From: CAYLLD01 sp964425135
GTDB lineage: Bacteria; Pseudomonadota; Alphaproteobacteria; Rhodobacterales; Rhodobacteraceae
Reading direction: 5' to 3'
Length of the DNA: 64,000 nt
NCBI GenBank assembly: GCA_964425135.1
Contig: CAYRKW010000002.1
Location: forward strand, 48,778-112,777
Made by a program: the position numbers and the translations under genes. The notes under the pieces were generated by a model. It did no database searches, was not told the DNA's origin, and worked only from the letters and a program-made list of their open reading frames with translations. Each line of letters begins with the position of its first letter. Within the stretch, counting starts at the first letter, position 1. This document shows positions 24,991 through 33,774 of the stretch, piece after piece.

Positions 24991-25791
24991 GTGGACGCAT
25001 TCGATCAATACGATGAACTAACCGATGTTGTGCTGCACCTGACGCGGATTGCAGCAAATGTGACGTTATCGCATTTCAGAAAACCAGAGCTGTCGGTAGA
25101 CGACAAGGGCGCTGGATTAGGATTTGATCCGGTCACGCTCGCAGATCGCAAGGCGGAAGCTGCAATGCGCGATGTTCTACAAACTCTCCGCCCAAATGAC
25201 GGAATTTTGGGGGAGGAAATGGGCCATCGCGAGGGGACATCGGGGCTAACCTGGGTGCTGGATCCGATTGACGGAACGCGCGCGTACATCGCGGGCGCAC
25301 CGACTTGGGGCACGTTGATCGCGGTGAATGATGGGGAGCAAGTGCGCGCGGGTGCGGTTTCACAACCTTATATCGGTGAAATTTTTCTCGGCGATCCAAC
25401 TGGCGCACATTTGCTGCATGGAGACCGTGTGACGGCGATCCAAACACGTAAATCTGCGACTTTGGGTGAGGCCATATTGCTCACGACCTTCCCTGAAGTT
25501 GGCAATGCAGGGGAAGAGGCCGCATTCGGGCGTGTGCGGGATCAGGTGAAGCTGACACGCTATGGGCTGGACTGCTACGGATATTGCCTGTTGGCGATGG
25601 GGCAGGTTGATCTGGTGATTGAGGCGGGTTTGAATGCCTATGACATTCAAGGGCCGTTAGCTGTGATTGAAGCAGCAGGCGGCTTGGTGACGAATTGGCA
25701 GGGCGGACCGGCGTTGAACGGTGGTCAGATTATCGCCGCGGGCCATCCAGCGCTGCACGCAGCAGCGATGGAGCTCTTAAACGCTGGCTGA
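24991..25791 (+). CDS. Inositol monophosphatase family protein, HisN-like histidinol-phosphatase
   Basis: A Mg-dependent phosphatase of 266 residues. The metal-binding motifs are GEEMG, the LDPIDGTRAYIAGAPTWG block typical of the histidinol-phosphatase (HisN) subgroup, and NAYDIQGPLAVIEAAGG. HisN acts late in histidine synthesis; a general inositol-phosphatase role is the alternative. The GTG at 24991 is the best start because the frame has no ATG near; a longer in-frame ATG at 24946 would add 15 unlike residues. It overlaps the convergent hydrolase gene by 15 bases. Confidence 0.83.
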   Translation: MDAFDQYDELTDVVLHLTRIAANVTLSHFRKPELSVDDKGAGLGFDPVTLADRKAEAAMRDVLQTLRPNDGILGEEMGHREGTSGLTWVLDPIDGTRAYIAGAPTWGTLIAVNDGEQVRAGAVSQPYIGEIFLGDPTGAHLLHGDRVTAIQTRKSATLGEAILLTTFPEVGNAGEEAAFGRVRDQVKLTRYGLDCYGYCLLAMGQVDLVIEAGLNAYDIQGPLAVIEAAGGLVTNWQGGPALNGGQIIAAGHPALHAAAMELLNAG

Positions 25792-26745
25792 GGTCGGGAC
25801 GTGCGCGTCCAAAAACGCATCAACTTCATGCCAGACCGGGACCTGCTTTTCGGGCATTTCCATAAAAATCTCATGTCGGCAGGCCGGACACATCACCAGT
25901 TTACCCGCGCCGGACTTTGCGTGATACGCTTTGATCGCTTGCGGGGAGACAATTTCCTCATCTTCGCCCAGAAACGTGAGGGTCGGAATGCTCACGGGGG
26001 CGCGGGCTGCGATCATATCGGCCTCTGCGAGAGCCAGCCGCATCCAGTTGATGCTGGGGCCGCCCAAACCTAGTTCCGGATGGGTCACTATGTTCTCCTC
26101 AAGCCAGTCGTATGTTGGCTCGTCGGAGGTTAATGTGTTCCCTTCGAACTCTTGTTCAAGGACATAGGATTTGGGGCTTGTGATGAACGGGAGGCGCTTT
26201 TTTCCCAAGCCAAGAGTTTTTAACGCACCGCAAATGAATTTTGCGACCGGGTGCAGATTGAGCGGCAAGTGGACATTCCACATTGGCGCGGAAAATATTG
26301 CGATATCAAAGATTTGTGTTTCGTAGAGTGCGCGTAAGCCAATACAGCCACCCATCGAATGCGCCACCATAACACGCGGACCGGGCGCATTGCTGAGAGC
26401 GTCATGGGCCATGATAGCGGCCAGATCGCTTTGATAGTGCGCGAAATCTTCGACATGGCCTGTTTCGGTGTTGTCGCCCGGGCGCGTGGCAAGGCCCTGA
26501 CCGCGCCAATCAATGGCCACCACGCTGAATTGGCGAGCTGTGAGCGCATCAATGGTTGCGGCGTATTTTTCCACATATTCTGTGCGGCCGGTGAATATGA
26601 CAGCGGTGCCGCGCGTGCCGGAATTCCAAAAGGCAAATCGGACACGCTTGTTGTCATGAGTTTCGACCCAGAAGGCCTGCCCGCCTTGGGGCAGTCCTTT
26701 TATGTCTTTGAAAAGCGGCGCTTGGCCAGTTTCAGGCAAGGACAC
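25777..26745 (-). CDS. Alpha/beta hydrolase, lysophospholipase (PldB/MGL) type
   Basis: A 322-residue serine hydrolase with the nucleophile elbow AHSMGG, the strand AVIFTGRTEYVEKY before it, and the RGQG segment (DWRGQGLA) typical of monoacylglycerol lipase and lysophospholipase L2 relatives. The acid residue is likely in FLGEDEEIVSP and the histidine in ACRHEIFME. There is no signal peptide, so it is cytoplasmic or loosely membrane-bound. The GTG start overlaps the SCP2 gene end by 14 bases, so the two are co-translated. Confidence 0.9.
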   Translation of the reverse strand: MSLPETGQAPLFKDIKGLPQGGQAFWVETHDNKRVRFAFWNSGTRGTAVIFTGRTEYVEKYAATIDALTARQFSVVAIDWRGQGLATRPGDNTETGHVEDFAHYQSDLAAIMAHDALSNAPGPRVMVAHSMGGCIGLRALYETQIFDIAIFSAPMWNVHLPLNLHPVAKFICGALKTLGLGKKRLPFITSPKSYVLEQEFEGNTLTSDEPTYDWLEENIVTHPELGLGGPSINWMRLALAEADMIAARAPVSIPTLTFLGEDEEIVSPQAIKAYHAKSGAGKLVMCPACRHEIFMEMPEKQVPVWHEVDAFLDAHVPTSASV

Positions 26746-27022
26746 CAGCCAATTTCATTGCAACGCCCATATCGCCATCCACACTCAATTTGCCGGTCAT
26801 GAACGCCGCAGTTGGGTCGACGTCGCCGCTGAGCATGCCTTGAAAGGTATCCGCATCCGCGCTTAGCGTGCAATCGGCGTCCGCATCGGAGACTTCGGCG
26901 GTTTCGCCCTCGACGCGGATACTGCCTTCGTCTGAAATGTCAATTTTGAGCGAACCGTCCAGCCCGTTTCCGTCCAGCTTAGCTTGCAGTGCAGCAACGG
27001 CTGCATTCAATACGTCACTCAT
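26732..27022 (-). CDS. SCP2 sterol-binding domain protein
   Basis: A 96-residue single SCP2 domain, a small hydrophobic-ligand carrier fold. Visible features are the opening LNAAVAALQAKLDGNGLDGSL, the acidic strand region SDADADCTLSADADTFQGML and the closing GDVDPTAAFMTGKLSVDGDM. In bacteria such proteins bind lipids or acyl-CoAs. Its overlap with a lysophospholipase-type gene suggests lipid handling as a shared theme, which is an inference. Confidence 0.93.
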   Translation of the reverse strand: MSDVLNAAVAALQAKLDGNGLDGSLKIDISDEGSIRVEGETAEVSDADADCTLSADADTFQGMLSGDVDPTAAFMTGKLSVDGDMGVAMKLAGVLA

Positions 27023-27096
27023 ACTTCTTTCTCCAGTTTGGTTTTATCGCGGGCTCTTGGCTCGCAAATTATAATTCTCATGCTATTTTAGGTTTT

Positions 27097-27660
27097 ATGT
27101 TGAGCATTAGAAACCTGTTTATGATCGCTGCAACGCTGGTTGCCGCAACGTTTTGTCTTTCAAAACCGTTGGTTGCGCAAGATGCAGAGCGCATTGAGAG
27201 GCTTTTTGAGCGTCTGTCAGACCCCGAGGCACCTGATTGGGAAAGTGTTGCAGAGAATATCATGGAGGAATGGGCGAAGTCCGGCTCCCGCACGATCACA
27301 TACCTACATCAACGCGGTGTCGAAGCGCTTGAGGCGGATGATTTGCCTGCTGCGCGCGAGCATCTGTCTGCCGCTATCGATCATGCACCAGAGTTTGGTC
27401 AGGCTTATTTCGCGCGCGGGAACGTTTACTATCAGATGGGCGAGCTGGGTCTGAGCCTTGAGGATTTCACACGGGCCGTGGCGCTCATCCCCAAGCATTT
27501 TGAGGCTTATCATGGAATTGGCGCGATTTTAGAGCAGATGGATGAATTGGACGCGGCGTTTAAGGCGTATAAATTCTCCTGGTCGCTCAACCCGCACGGG
27601 GCTGAACTTAAGGCGGCGTTGGAGCGTCTTGAGGCCAAAATCGATGGTCGCGATACCTGA
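27097..27660 (+). CDS. Exported tetratricopeptide repeat protein
   Basis: A 187-residue protein with a signal peptide (hydrophobic 6-22, cleaved near VAQ, residues 26-28) and about three TPR units from residue 70 on. They read YLHQRGVEALEADDLPAARE, AYFARGNVYYQMGELGLSLE and AYHGIGAILEQMDELDAAFK. Proteins of this type act as adaptors in the periplasm. The ATG at 27097 is the last before the signal peptide; the frame is open further upstream without support. It is divergent from the SCP2 gene, with a 74-base shared promoter region. Confidence 0.88.
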   Translation: MLSIRNLFMIAATLVAATFCLSKPLVAQDAERIERLFERLSDPEAPDWESVAENIMEEWAKSGSRTITYLHQRGVEALEADDLPAAREHLSAAIDHAPEFGQAYFARGNVYYQMGELGLSLEDFTRAVALIPKHFEAYHGIGAILEQMDELDAAFKAYKFSWSLNPHGAELKAALERLEAKIDGRDT

Positions 27661-27715
27661 GCTTTTCGATTAAGTCGCACTCCTAAATCGCCGGTTGAAG
27701 GATCGCCCCTGCCTG

Positions 27716-30424
27716 ATGTCTCTTTCGTCAAGATCAACTGTTCGCGCTGTTCTGGGGGCGACGAATACGGGCAAAACCCATTACGCGCTTGAGCGAATGA
27801 TGTCGCATCGCACGGGTGTCATCGGTCTGCCGCTGCGGCTATTGGCGCGCGAGGTTTATGATCGGTTGGTTGACCGGGTAGGGCCGTCGGTGGTGGCGCT
27901 GGTGACGGGGGAGGAAAAGATCGTTCCGGCACGGGCGCGGTACTGGGTTTGTACGGTTGAAGCGATGCCGGTCGAGATTGGCGCTGATTTTGTCGCGGTG
28001 GATGAGATACAATTGTGCGCTGATTTTGAGCGCGGGCATATTTTCACGGATCGTCTTTTGAACATGCGCGGGTTGATTGAGACCATGTTTTTGGGGTCTG
28101 AGACGATCAAATCGCGGATTTCGGAGCTTGTGCCGAACGTTGTTTTTGAACGGCGCGAGCGGATGTCGACGCTCAGCTATTCGGGTTCGCGCAAGCTGTC
28201 GCGGATGCGTCCGCGCACCGCAATCGTTGGCTTCTCGATTAATGATGTCTATGCGATTGCGGAAGTTGTGCGCCGTCTTAAAGGCGGCGCGGCGGTGGTG
28301 ATGGGGGCGCTCTCGCCGCGCACGCGCAATGCGCAGGTTGCCATGTATCAGGAGGGCGAGGTCGATTACCTCGTTGCGACGGATGCGATCGGGATGGGTC
28401 TGAACCTCGATATTCATCACGTCGCGTTTTCAGGGGTGCGCAAATTTGACGGTGCGCGGATGCGCAATCTGATGCCCCATGAGCTGGGGCAGATTGCAGG
28501 GCGCGCGGGGCGGCATAGCCGCGATGGCACCTTTGGGGTGACGGGCGATGTAGCGCCGTTTGAGCCAAATCTGGCGGCGGCGATCGAGAACGGGAAGTTT
28601 CAGCCGATTGCCAAGCTGCAATGGCGCAATTCGCGGCTCGATTTTGGCAGTGTTGACGGGTTGCTGCGCTCTTTGGAACATATGCCCGATGAGCAAACAC
28701 TGGTGCGGGCGCGGCCTGCGGATGACGAAAACGCCCTGCGCGCTCTGGCACAAAATGAAGATATCATGGAGCGGATTTTGCATCCATCAGATGTGCGCTT
28801 GCTCTGGGACGTGGTTCAGATACCGGATTTTCGAAAGGTGTCGAGCACCGATCATGCGGAATTGCTGGCGCGTATCTTTGGCTTTGTGAGCAGTAAAAGC
28901 GGGCAAATATCTGCCGATTGGTTCGCCGGTCAGTTAAAAACCATAGATAAAGTGACGGGTGACATAGATACGCTGTCGAAACGATTGGCTTTTGTGAGGA
29001 CTTGGACCTATGTAAGCCAACGTCAGTCGTGGCTTGAAGATGCGGCGTACTGGCAGGGCAAGTCGCGTGAGATTGAGGACAGATTGTCCGATGCGCTGCA
29101 CCAGGCCCTGACGCAGAGATTTGTCGACCGGCGCACATCGGTTTTGATGCGGCGGTTGAAGCAGAGGATGAGCCTTGTGGCTGAGGTAAACAAAGACAAC
29201 GAAGTCCATGTTGATGGACAGTTTATTGGCAAGTTGCACGGGTTCCGTTTTCAGCTTGATCCAGGCGCAAGTGCTGATGAGGCAAAGACATTGCGATCTG
29301 CGGCAGCCGCTGCGCTTCAGCCTGAGTTTATTCTCAGATCCGAGCGGCTTTACAACGCGCCCGACACGGAGATTGATCTGACCGAGCAGGGCGGGTTGAT
29401 GTGGGGCGATGATGCGGTTGGCAAGCTACGTAAGTCGGGCGAGGTTTTAGCACCCGACATCGAGGTTTTCGTTGATGATGCGGCGGGCGCTGACGTCGCC
29501 GAAAAGGTCAAACGGCGGCTCAGCCACTGGCTGTCGCGACGGATCGACGCGTTGTTTGAGCCGTTGTTGGCGATCCAGAAGGACGAGACGCTGTCCGGGC
29601 TTGCCAAGGGCGTTGGGCATCAGCTTGTTGAGGCGCTCGGGATCATTCCCAGGGCGCAGATCGCGCATGATGTAAAGGCGCTCGATCAAGATGCGCGGGC
29701 AACGCTGCGCAAACATGGTGTGCGTTTTGGGCAATACACGCTCTTTATGCCACTGTTATTGAAACCCGCGCCGACGCGGTTGCGTTTGGTTCTTGCGGGT
29801 TTGTTCGAGGGTCTCGAAGAGTTTCCGGCAGCGCCGCCTCCGGGTCTTGTCACGGTTGCGGCTGATAGTGGATTGGATGCGGCGCATTACATGCGTGCCG
29901 GATACCGTCTTGCCGGCGAACGGGCGATCCGTGTCGATATGTTGGAGCGGCTGGCGGATCTTGTGCGTGCTGAAAACGCGCGCGACGGGTTTGAGAGCAA
30001 CGCGGATATGCTGTCGATCACGGGGCTGTCTGCCGAGCAGTTTGCCGGTTTGATGGAAGGTTTGGGCTACGCGGTGGAGCGTGGTGAGCGGGATAAGCCG
30101 CCTAAAGCTGCGCCGCCCGCCGTTGAGAGTGACGATGCCGCCTCGGACGTGGAAGATAAGCCATCTGAGACGGGTGTTGGAGCAGATTCCAAAGGCGAAG
30201 TACCAGAAGAGGATTTGAAGGAAGCCTTTTATATTTTCCGCTGGGCGAAAAAGCCGTCCGCCAGACCGCAGGGCAAGAAGCCTCAGCGTGGCAAGCGGAA
30301 TGATAAGAAACAGGGCGGCCCGCGCTCAAATACGCCTCGCACGGCCTCGGCATCGCCGAAGAAAAAGGCGGTCGATCCAGACAATCCCTTCGCGGCGCTT
30401 GCAGCGCTCAAGGACAAAGGGTGA
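27716..30424 (+). CDS. Suv3-like superfamily 2 RNA helicase
   Basis: A 902-residue helicase related to mitochondrial SUV3, an ATP-dependent 3'-5' RNA unwinder in RNA decay. The helicase core (1-350) has Walker A GATNTGKTH (14-22), Walker B VDEIQLC, and motif VI QIAGRAGRHS. A long C-terminal region (about 350-780) of unassigned helical domains and a low-complexity Lys/Pro/Ser-rich tail follow; this form is common in alphaproteobacteria. An in-frame TTG at 27695 is unlikely against the ATG at 27716. The S4 gene follows with no spacer, which fits an RNA-linked operon. Confidence 0.9.
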   Translation: MSLSSRSTVRAVLGATNTGKTHYALERMMSHRTGVIGLPLRLLAREVYDRLVDRVGPSVVALVTGEEKIVPARARYWVCTVEAMPVEIGADFVAVDEIQLCADFERGHIFTDRLLNMRGLIETMFLGSETIKSRISELVPNVVFERRERMSTLSYSGSRKLSRMRPRTAIVGFSINDVYAIAEVVRRLKGGAAVVMGALSPRTRNAQVAMYQEGEVDYLVATDAIGMGLNLDIHHVAFSGVRKFDGARMRNLMPHELGQIAGRAGRHSRDGTFGVTGDVAPFEPNLAAAIENGKFQPIAKLQWRNSRLDFGSVDGLLRSLEHMPDEQTLVRARPADDENALRALAQNEDIMERILHPSDVRLLWDVVQIPDFRKVSSTDHAELLARIFGFVSSKSGQISADWFAGQLKTIDKVTGDIDTLSKRLAFVRTWTYVSQRQSWLEDAAYWQGKSREIEDRLSDALHQALTQRFVDRRTSVLMRRLKQRMSLVAEVNKDNEVHVDGQFIGKLHGFRFQLDPGASADEAKTLRSAAAAALQPEFILRSERLYNAPDTEIDLTEQGGLMWGDDAVGKLRKSGEVLAPDIEVFVDDAAGADVAEKVKRRLSHWLSRRIDALFEPLLAIQKDETLSGLAKGVGHQLVEALGIIPRAQIAHDVKALDQDARATLRKHGVRFGQYTLFMPLLLKPAPTRLRLVLAGLFEGLEEFPAAPPPGLVTVAADSGLDAAHYMRAGYRLAGERAIRVDMLERLADLVRAENARDGFESNADMLSITGLSAEQFAGLMEGLGYAVERGERDKPPKAAPPAVESDDAASDVEDKPSETGVGADSKGEVPEEDLKEAFYIFRWAKKPSARPQGKKPQRGKRNDKKQGGPRSNTPRTASASPKKKAVDPDNPFAALAALKDKG

Positions 30425-30694
30425 GTGTCTGAGGAGACGATCCGGCTGGATAAATGGCTGTGGTATGCGCGGTTTTTCAAAACCCGCACGCTTGCAGGCA
30501 AAGTCGCACTGTCGGGACGCACGCGCTTGAATGGCGCGCGCATATCCAAAGCCTCACAACAAGTCAGAGCGGGTGATGTTCTGACCTTCGTCCAAGCCAA
30601 AGAGGTCCGTGTTGTGCGGGTTTTGGCGATTGGCGAGCGGCGCGGACCGGCAAGTGAGGCGCAAGCGCTCTATGAGGATGTGGCGTTAAGCTGA
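30425..30694 (+). CDS. S4-domain RNA-binding protein, Hsp15-like
   Basis: An 89-residue S4 domain protein. It has the alphaL-turn motif RLDKWLWYARFFKTRTLAGK followed by RLNGARISKASQQVRAGD, close to E. coli Hsp15 (HslR), which recycles stalled 50S-nascent chain complexes. The tail is shorter than in Hsp15. The GTG start directly follows the Suv3-like gene's stop (TGA then GTG), so translation is coupled. Confidence 0.88.
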   Translation: MSEETIRLDKWLWYARFFKTRTLAGKVALSGRTRLNGARISKASQQVRAGDVLTFVQAKEVRVVRVLAIGERRGPASEAQALYEDVALS

Positions 30695-30824
30695 CAATCG
30701 CGCGATGGATCGTCGCATCCTGCCTTGAAGTTTTCTGCAAATTGTCGATAAAGCAGACGGAGTTTTCGCACGCGCTAAAGATATACTGCGCGCGCATCGG
30801 TTAAGAGAGTAGGATCAGCCGCAA

Positions 30825-31163
30825 ATGACGTATGTTGTCACGGACAATTGTATCGCGTGCAAATACACCGATTGTGTTGAGGTGTGCCCCGTGGATTGTT
30901 TTTACGAAGGTGAAAACATGTTGGTTATTCATCCTGACGAGTGCATTGACTGCGGTGTTTGTGAGCCTGAATGCCCCGCCGATGCGATCCGTCCCGACAC
31001 GGAGCCGGATATGGAGGATTGGGTGGACTTTAACCGTAAATACTCGCTTGCCTGGCCGGTTCTTGTGACAAAACGTGATCCGATGCCTGAAGCTGAGACG
31101 CGTGATGGCGAAGAAGGCAAGATGGATAAATATTTCTCGGAAAAGCCGGGCGAAGGCGGCTAG
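30825..31163 (+). CDS. fdxA: Seven-iron ferredoxin FdxA
   Basis: A 112-residue electron carrier with one 3Fe-4S and one 4Fe-4S cluster. The N-terminal cysteines (Cys9, 12, 17, 21 and 25, in CIACKYTDCVEVCPVDC) and the C-terminal set (Cys40, 43, 46 and 50 in CIDCGVCEPECP) are complete. The FdxA tail after residue 60 (DWVDFNRKYSLAWPVLVTKR) is present. It is preceded by 130 bases with no gene and closed by a hairpin. Confidence 0.95.
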   Translation: MTYVVTDNCIACKYTDCVEVCPVDCFYEGENMLVIHPDECIDCGVCEPECPADAIRPDTEPDMEDWVDFNRKYSLAWPVLVTKRDPMPEAETRDGEEGKMDKYFSEKPGEGG

Positions 31164-31172
31164 GGCGTTATT

Positions 31173-31196
31173 GGCTCAAGGATGAGCCGCGCTTTT
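31173..31196 (+). terminator. Terminator after fdxA
   Basis: A perfect 6-bp stem (GGCTCA / TGAGCC) with an AGGA loop, followed by GCGCTTTT, starting 9 bases after the fdxA stop. Confidence 0.65.
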
Positions 31197-31215
31197 CATT
31201 GGCTTGAAAATATGA

Positions 31216-31221
31216 TATAAT
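31216..31221 (+). promoter_or_regulatory. Candidate -10 element (TATAAT) of the carD gene
   Basis: A perfect TATAAT in the 195-base fdxA-carD intergenic region, just after the fdxA terminator. The -35 at 16-18 bases upstream is weak (TTTTCA-like). If used, carD has a leader of about 130 bases. Confidence 0.5.
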
Positions 31222-31358
31222 CTTGTCATGAGCAGTAGACAAACGTAAACGCACCCCTTTCAAAAATGATCAGTACACCCTTGCGCGAGCGCAAAGGCCC
31301 GATGGCCTGAGGCGCTTCGTATTCGATCAAATCTCCAATTGACGAGGCAAATATCGCC

Positions 31359-31874
31359 ATGAGTAAAGCAAAATCGAAAACAGATTTCCGCCCCAATGAA
31401 TTCATCGTCTATCCCGCCCATGGCGTTGGCAAGATCACCAGCGTCGAAAAGCAGGAGATTGCAGGCATGGAGATGGAGCTGTTCGTCATCGCCTTTGAAA
31501 AGGACAAGATGACGCTACGGGTTCCGACCGATAAGGCGGTTTCTGTTGGGATGCGTAATCTGTCCAGCCCTGCTGTGGTCAACAAGGCGCTTGAGACGCT
31601 CAAGGGCCGTGCGCGGGTTAAACGCGCCATGTGGTCGCGCCGTGCGCAGGAATATGAGCAGAAGATCAACTCAGGCGACCTGATCTCGATTGCGGAAGTT
31701 GTGCGCGATTTGCACCGTAAGGACGAGCAGCGTGAGCAGAGTTATTCCGAACGTCAGCTTTACGAAGCGGCTTTGGAGCGGCTGACGCGTGAGGTTGCTG
31801 CGGTGGATGCCTCCGACGAGATGGAAGCGCAGCGCCGTGTTGGCGAAGTGCTGGAGCAGCGCAAGGCCGCTTAA
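31359..31874 (+). CDS. CarD family transcriptional regulator
   Basis: A 171-residue CarD/CdnL-type protein, which binds RNA polymerase beta subunit and stabilises open complexes at many promoters. The N-terminal RNAP-interaction domain (about 12-70) begins FIVYPAHGVGKITSVEKQEI. The helical DNA-binding part has MWSRRAQEYEQKINSGDLIS then IAEVVRDLHRKDEQREQS. It is monocistronic and meets cobS tail to tail with 6 bases between them. Confidence 0.94.
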   Translation: MSKAKSKTDFRPNEFIVYPAHGVGKITSVEKQEIAGMEMELFVIAFEKDKMTLRVPTDKAVSVGMRNLSSPAVVNKALETLKGRARVKRAMWSRRAQEYEQKINSGDLISIAEVVRDLHRKDEQREQSYSERQLYEAALERLTREVAAVDASDEMEAQRRVGEVLEQRKAA

Positions 31875-31880
31875 AGACTT

Positions 31881-32672
31881 CTACAAGAATAGTGCTGTGG
31901 CGATTGCGAGCAAGGCTAACTCTGCGATCTGTTGAACTGCGCCCAAGACATCGCCGGTTTGGCCGTTGAGCTTGCGTGATGCCCAGAAAATGATCGGGAT
32001 TGGTGCGATCAGGGCAATCAGAATGGCGAAAACACCGCCAAAGCCACCCAATATCAGGGCAATTGGGATGGATATTGCGAGCGCGATCAGGGCCTGCACG
32101 CGGTCGGGGCGTCCTGCGCTATGTGACAGGCCGTCGGTGCGTGCGTTTTTCATGCCTGCCATAACCAGCGCCATGGGCATGCGGGAGAGTCCAGCGACCA
32201 GAATAAGACCGGCAATTGGTGCGATTGGGGCGATTGTCGCCAAGGCGGCCCAGCGTCCGACGATGGTGATGGCAAGCGTACACATCCCGTAAGCGCCAAG
32301 GCGGCTGTCGCGCATGATCTCAAGCGCGCGCTTTTTCGTATGACCACCACCAAGCCCGTCAGCGGTATCTGCCAGCCCGTCTTCGTGAAGCGCGCCAGTG
32401 AGCAGCATTTGCAGGCCAAGCGTGAGGGCGGCGGCGATGCCAGCGTGAATGCCGATCCAAAGGGCGACGGTCAGGAAAAGACCGCAGATGAGACCAAGGA
32501 GCACCCCGACGAGTGGAAACGCCCAGGCGGAGGCGCCCATGCGGTGCGCATCTGGTGTGGCAGCTTTGGGCAGCGGCAAACGCGTGAGGACGCTGAGCGC
32601 TGTCCAAAGATCACTTGCCGCGACCAATGGCTGCGGGTCGGTGTTTGTGGACTGTTGGTCGGAACTAGTCAT
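31881..32672 (-). CDS. cobS: Adenosylcobinamide-GDP ribazoletransferase (cobalamin synthase)
   Basis: Inner-membrane enzyme joining adenosylcobinamide-GDP and alpha-ribazole in the last steps of cobalamin synthesis. The 263-residue product has several membrane helices and the family motif LHEDGLADTADGLGGG (95-110), then RDSRLGAYG. It is divergent from cobT, which makes the alpha-ribazole phosphate precursor, so the two final lower-ligand steps share one 74-base control region. That region is too short for a cobalamin riboswitch and I see none. Called cobV in the Pseudomonas naming. Confidence 0.94.
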   Translation of the reverse strand: MTSSDQQSTNTDPQPLVAASDLWTALSVLTRLPLPKAATPDAHRMGASAWAFPLVGVLLGLICGLFLTVALWIGIHAGIAAALTLGLQMLLTGALHEDGLADTADGLGGGHTKKRALEIMRDSRLGAYGMCTLAITIVGRWAALATIAPIAPIAGLILVAGLSRMPMALVMAGMKNARTDGLSHSAGRPDRVQALIALAISIPIALILGGFGGVFAILIALIAPIPIIFWASRKLNGQTGDVLGAVQQIAELALLAIATALFL

Positions 32673-32746
32673 GGCACTTCGCGAAAAGATTTGTTTAAAA
32701 GCGCCTACGCAAATGCGCTCAATACGTCAATCAGGGGACCTGCCGC

Positions 32747-33760
32747 GTGACCGCCAGTTTTAAGACCGTTTCCGAATTCGAAGCTCTTGTCTCATCGGGT
32801 CCAAAACCTGATGACGCAGCGATGGATGCAGCGCGCGCGCGTGATGCCCAATTGACCAAACCAGCTGGGTCGCTGGGGCGGATGGAGGATTTGGCGATTT
32901 GGGTGGCTGGTTGGCAGGGCAATCCGCGGCCCATGATTGCGCAGCCACATGTTATTGTTTTTGCGGGAAATCATGGGGTTGCATCGGAGGGTGTCTCGGC
33001 CTTTCCCGCCGAAGTGACGGCGCAAATGGTCGCAAATTTTGAGCATGGCGGGGCGTCGATTAATCAGCTTTGCAGAGCGAATGGGGCGGGGTTGCAGATT
33101 GTCCCTATAGAATTGGATCGCCCAACACAGCCGTTCAACAAAGCGCCTGCGATGGGTGAGGATGAGCTGCTCGCCGCGCTCAAGGTTGGTTGGGAGGCTG
33201 TTCCGGAGACGGCGGACATTCTGATTTTTGGCGAAATGGGGATTGGCAATACGACGTCTGCTGCGGCGATTGCGGCGGCGCTTTTGGGCGGTGATCCTGC
33301 CGATTGGGTGGGGCGCGGCACTGGCGTTGATGATGCCGGGCTCAAGGTTAAGGCGGATGTGATTGCAGCGGGTTTGGCGTTGCATGGTGCGAGCCAAGGC
33401 GGCATGTCGGCGCTTGGGTGTTTTGGCGGGCGGGAGATAGCAGCGATTGCAGGTGCGATTGTGCGGGCGCGTGCGTTGAAAATACCGGTGATCCTGGACG
33501 GATTTATTGCGACATCGGCGGCGCTTGCGCTGCATGCGATATCATCGGATGCGCTCGATCATTGCTGCGCTGGGCATGTGTCGGCAGAGCAGGCGCATCA
33601 CAAGATGCTGGCTGCGATTGGGAAAGAGCCGATTTTGGCGCTTGATATGCGGCTTGGTGAAGCGTCGGGCGCGACGGTTGCGCTGTCGATTGTGAAGGCG
33701 GCGGTTGCGTGTCATTCGGGTATGGCGACATTTGCTGAGGCGAGTGTGTCGGATGGATAG
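32747..33760 (+). CDS. cobT: Nicotinate-nucleotide--dimethylbenzimidazole phosphoribosyltransferase
   Basis: Makes alpha-ribazole 5'-phosphate from dimethylbenzimidazole and nicotinate mononucleotide for the lower ligand of cobalamin. The 337-residue product has the family segments TKPAGSLGRMEDLAIW, FAGNHGVASEGVSAFPAEVT, GEMGIGNTTSAAAIAAAL and DGFIATSAALALHA. The catalytic glutamate is likely the late Glu in DMRLGEASG. The GTG start is at 32747. Called cobU in the Pseudomonas naming. Confidence 0.95.
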   Translation: MTASFKTVSEFEALVSSGPKPDDAAMDAARARDAQLTKPAGSLGRMEDLAIWVAGWQGNPRPMIAQPHVIVFAGNHGVASEGVSAFPAEVTAQMVANFEHGGASINQLCRANGAGLQIVPIELDRPTQPFNKAPAMGEDELLAALKVGWEAVPETADILIFGEMGIGNTTSAAAIAAALLGGDPADWVGRGTGVDDAGLKVKADVIAAGLALHGASQGGMSALGCFGGREIAAIAGAIVRARALKIPVILDGFIATSAALALHAISSDALDHCCAGHVSAEQAHHKMLAAIGKEPILALDMRLGEASGATVALSIVKAAVACHSGMATFAEASVSDG

Positions 33761-33774
33761 CGCTCTAGCGCGGC

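Noticed and set aside
32673..32746. Cobalamin riboswitch between cobS and cobT
   Set aside because: 74 bases is too short, and no conserved B12-box-like sequence is visible.
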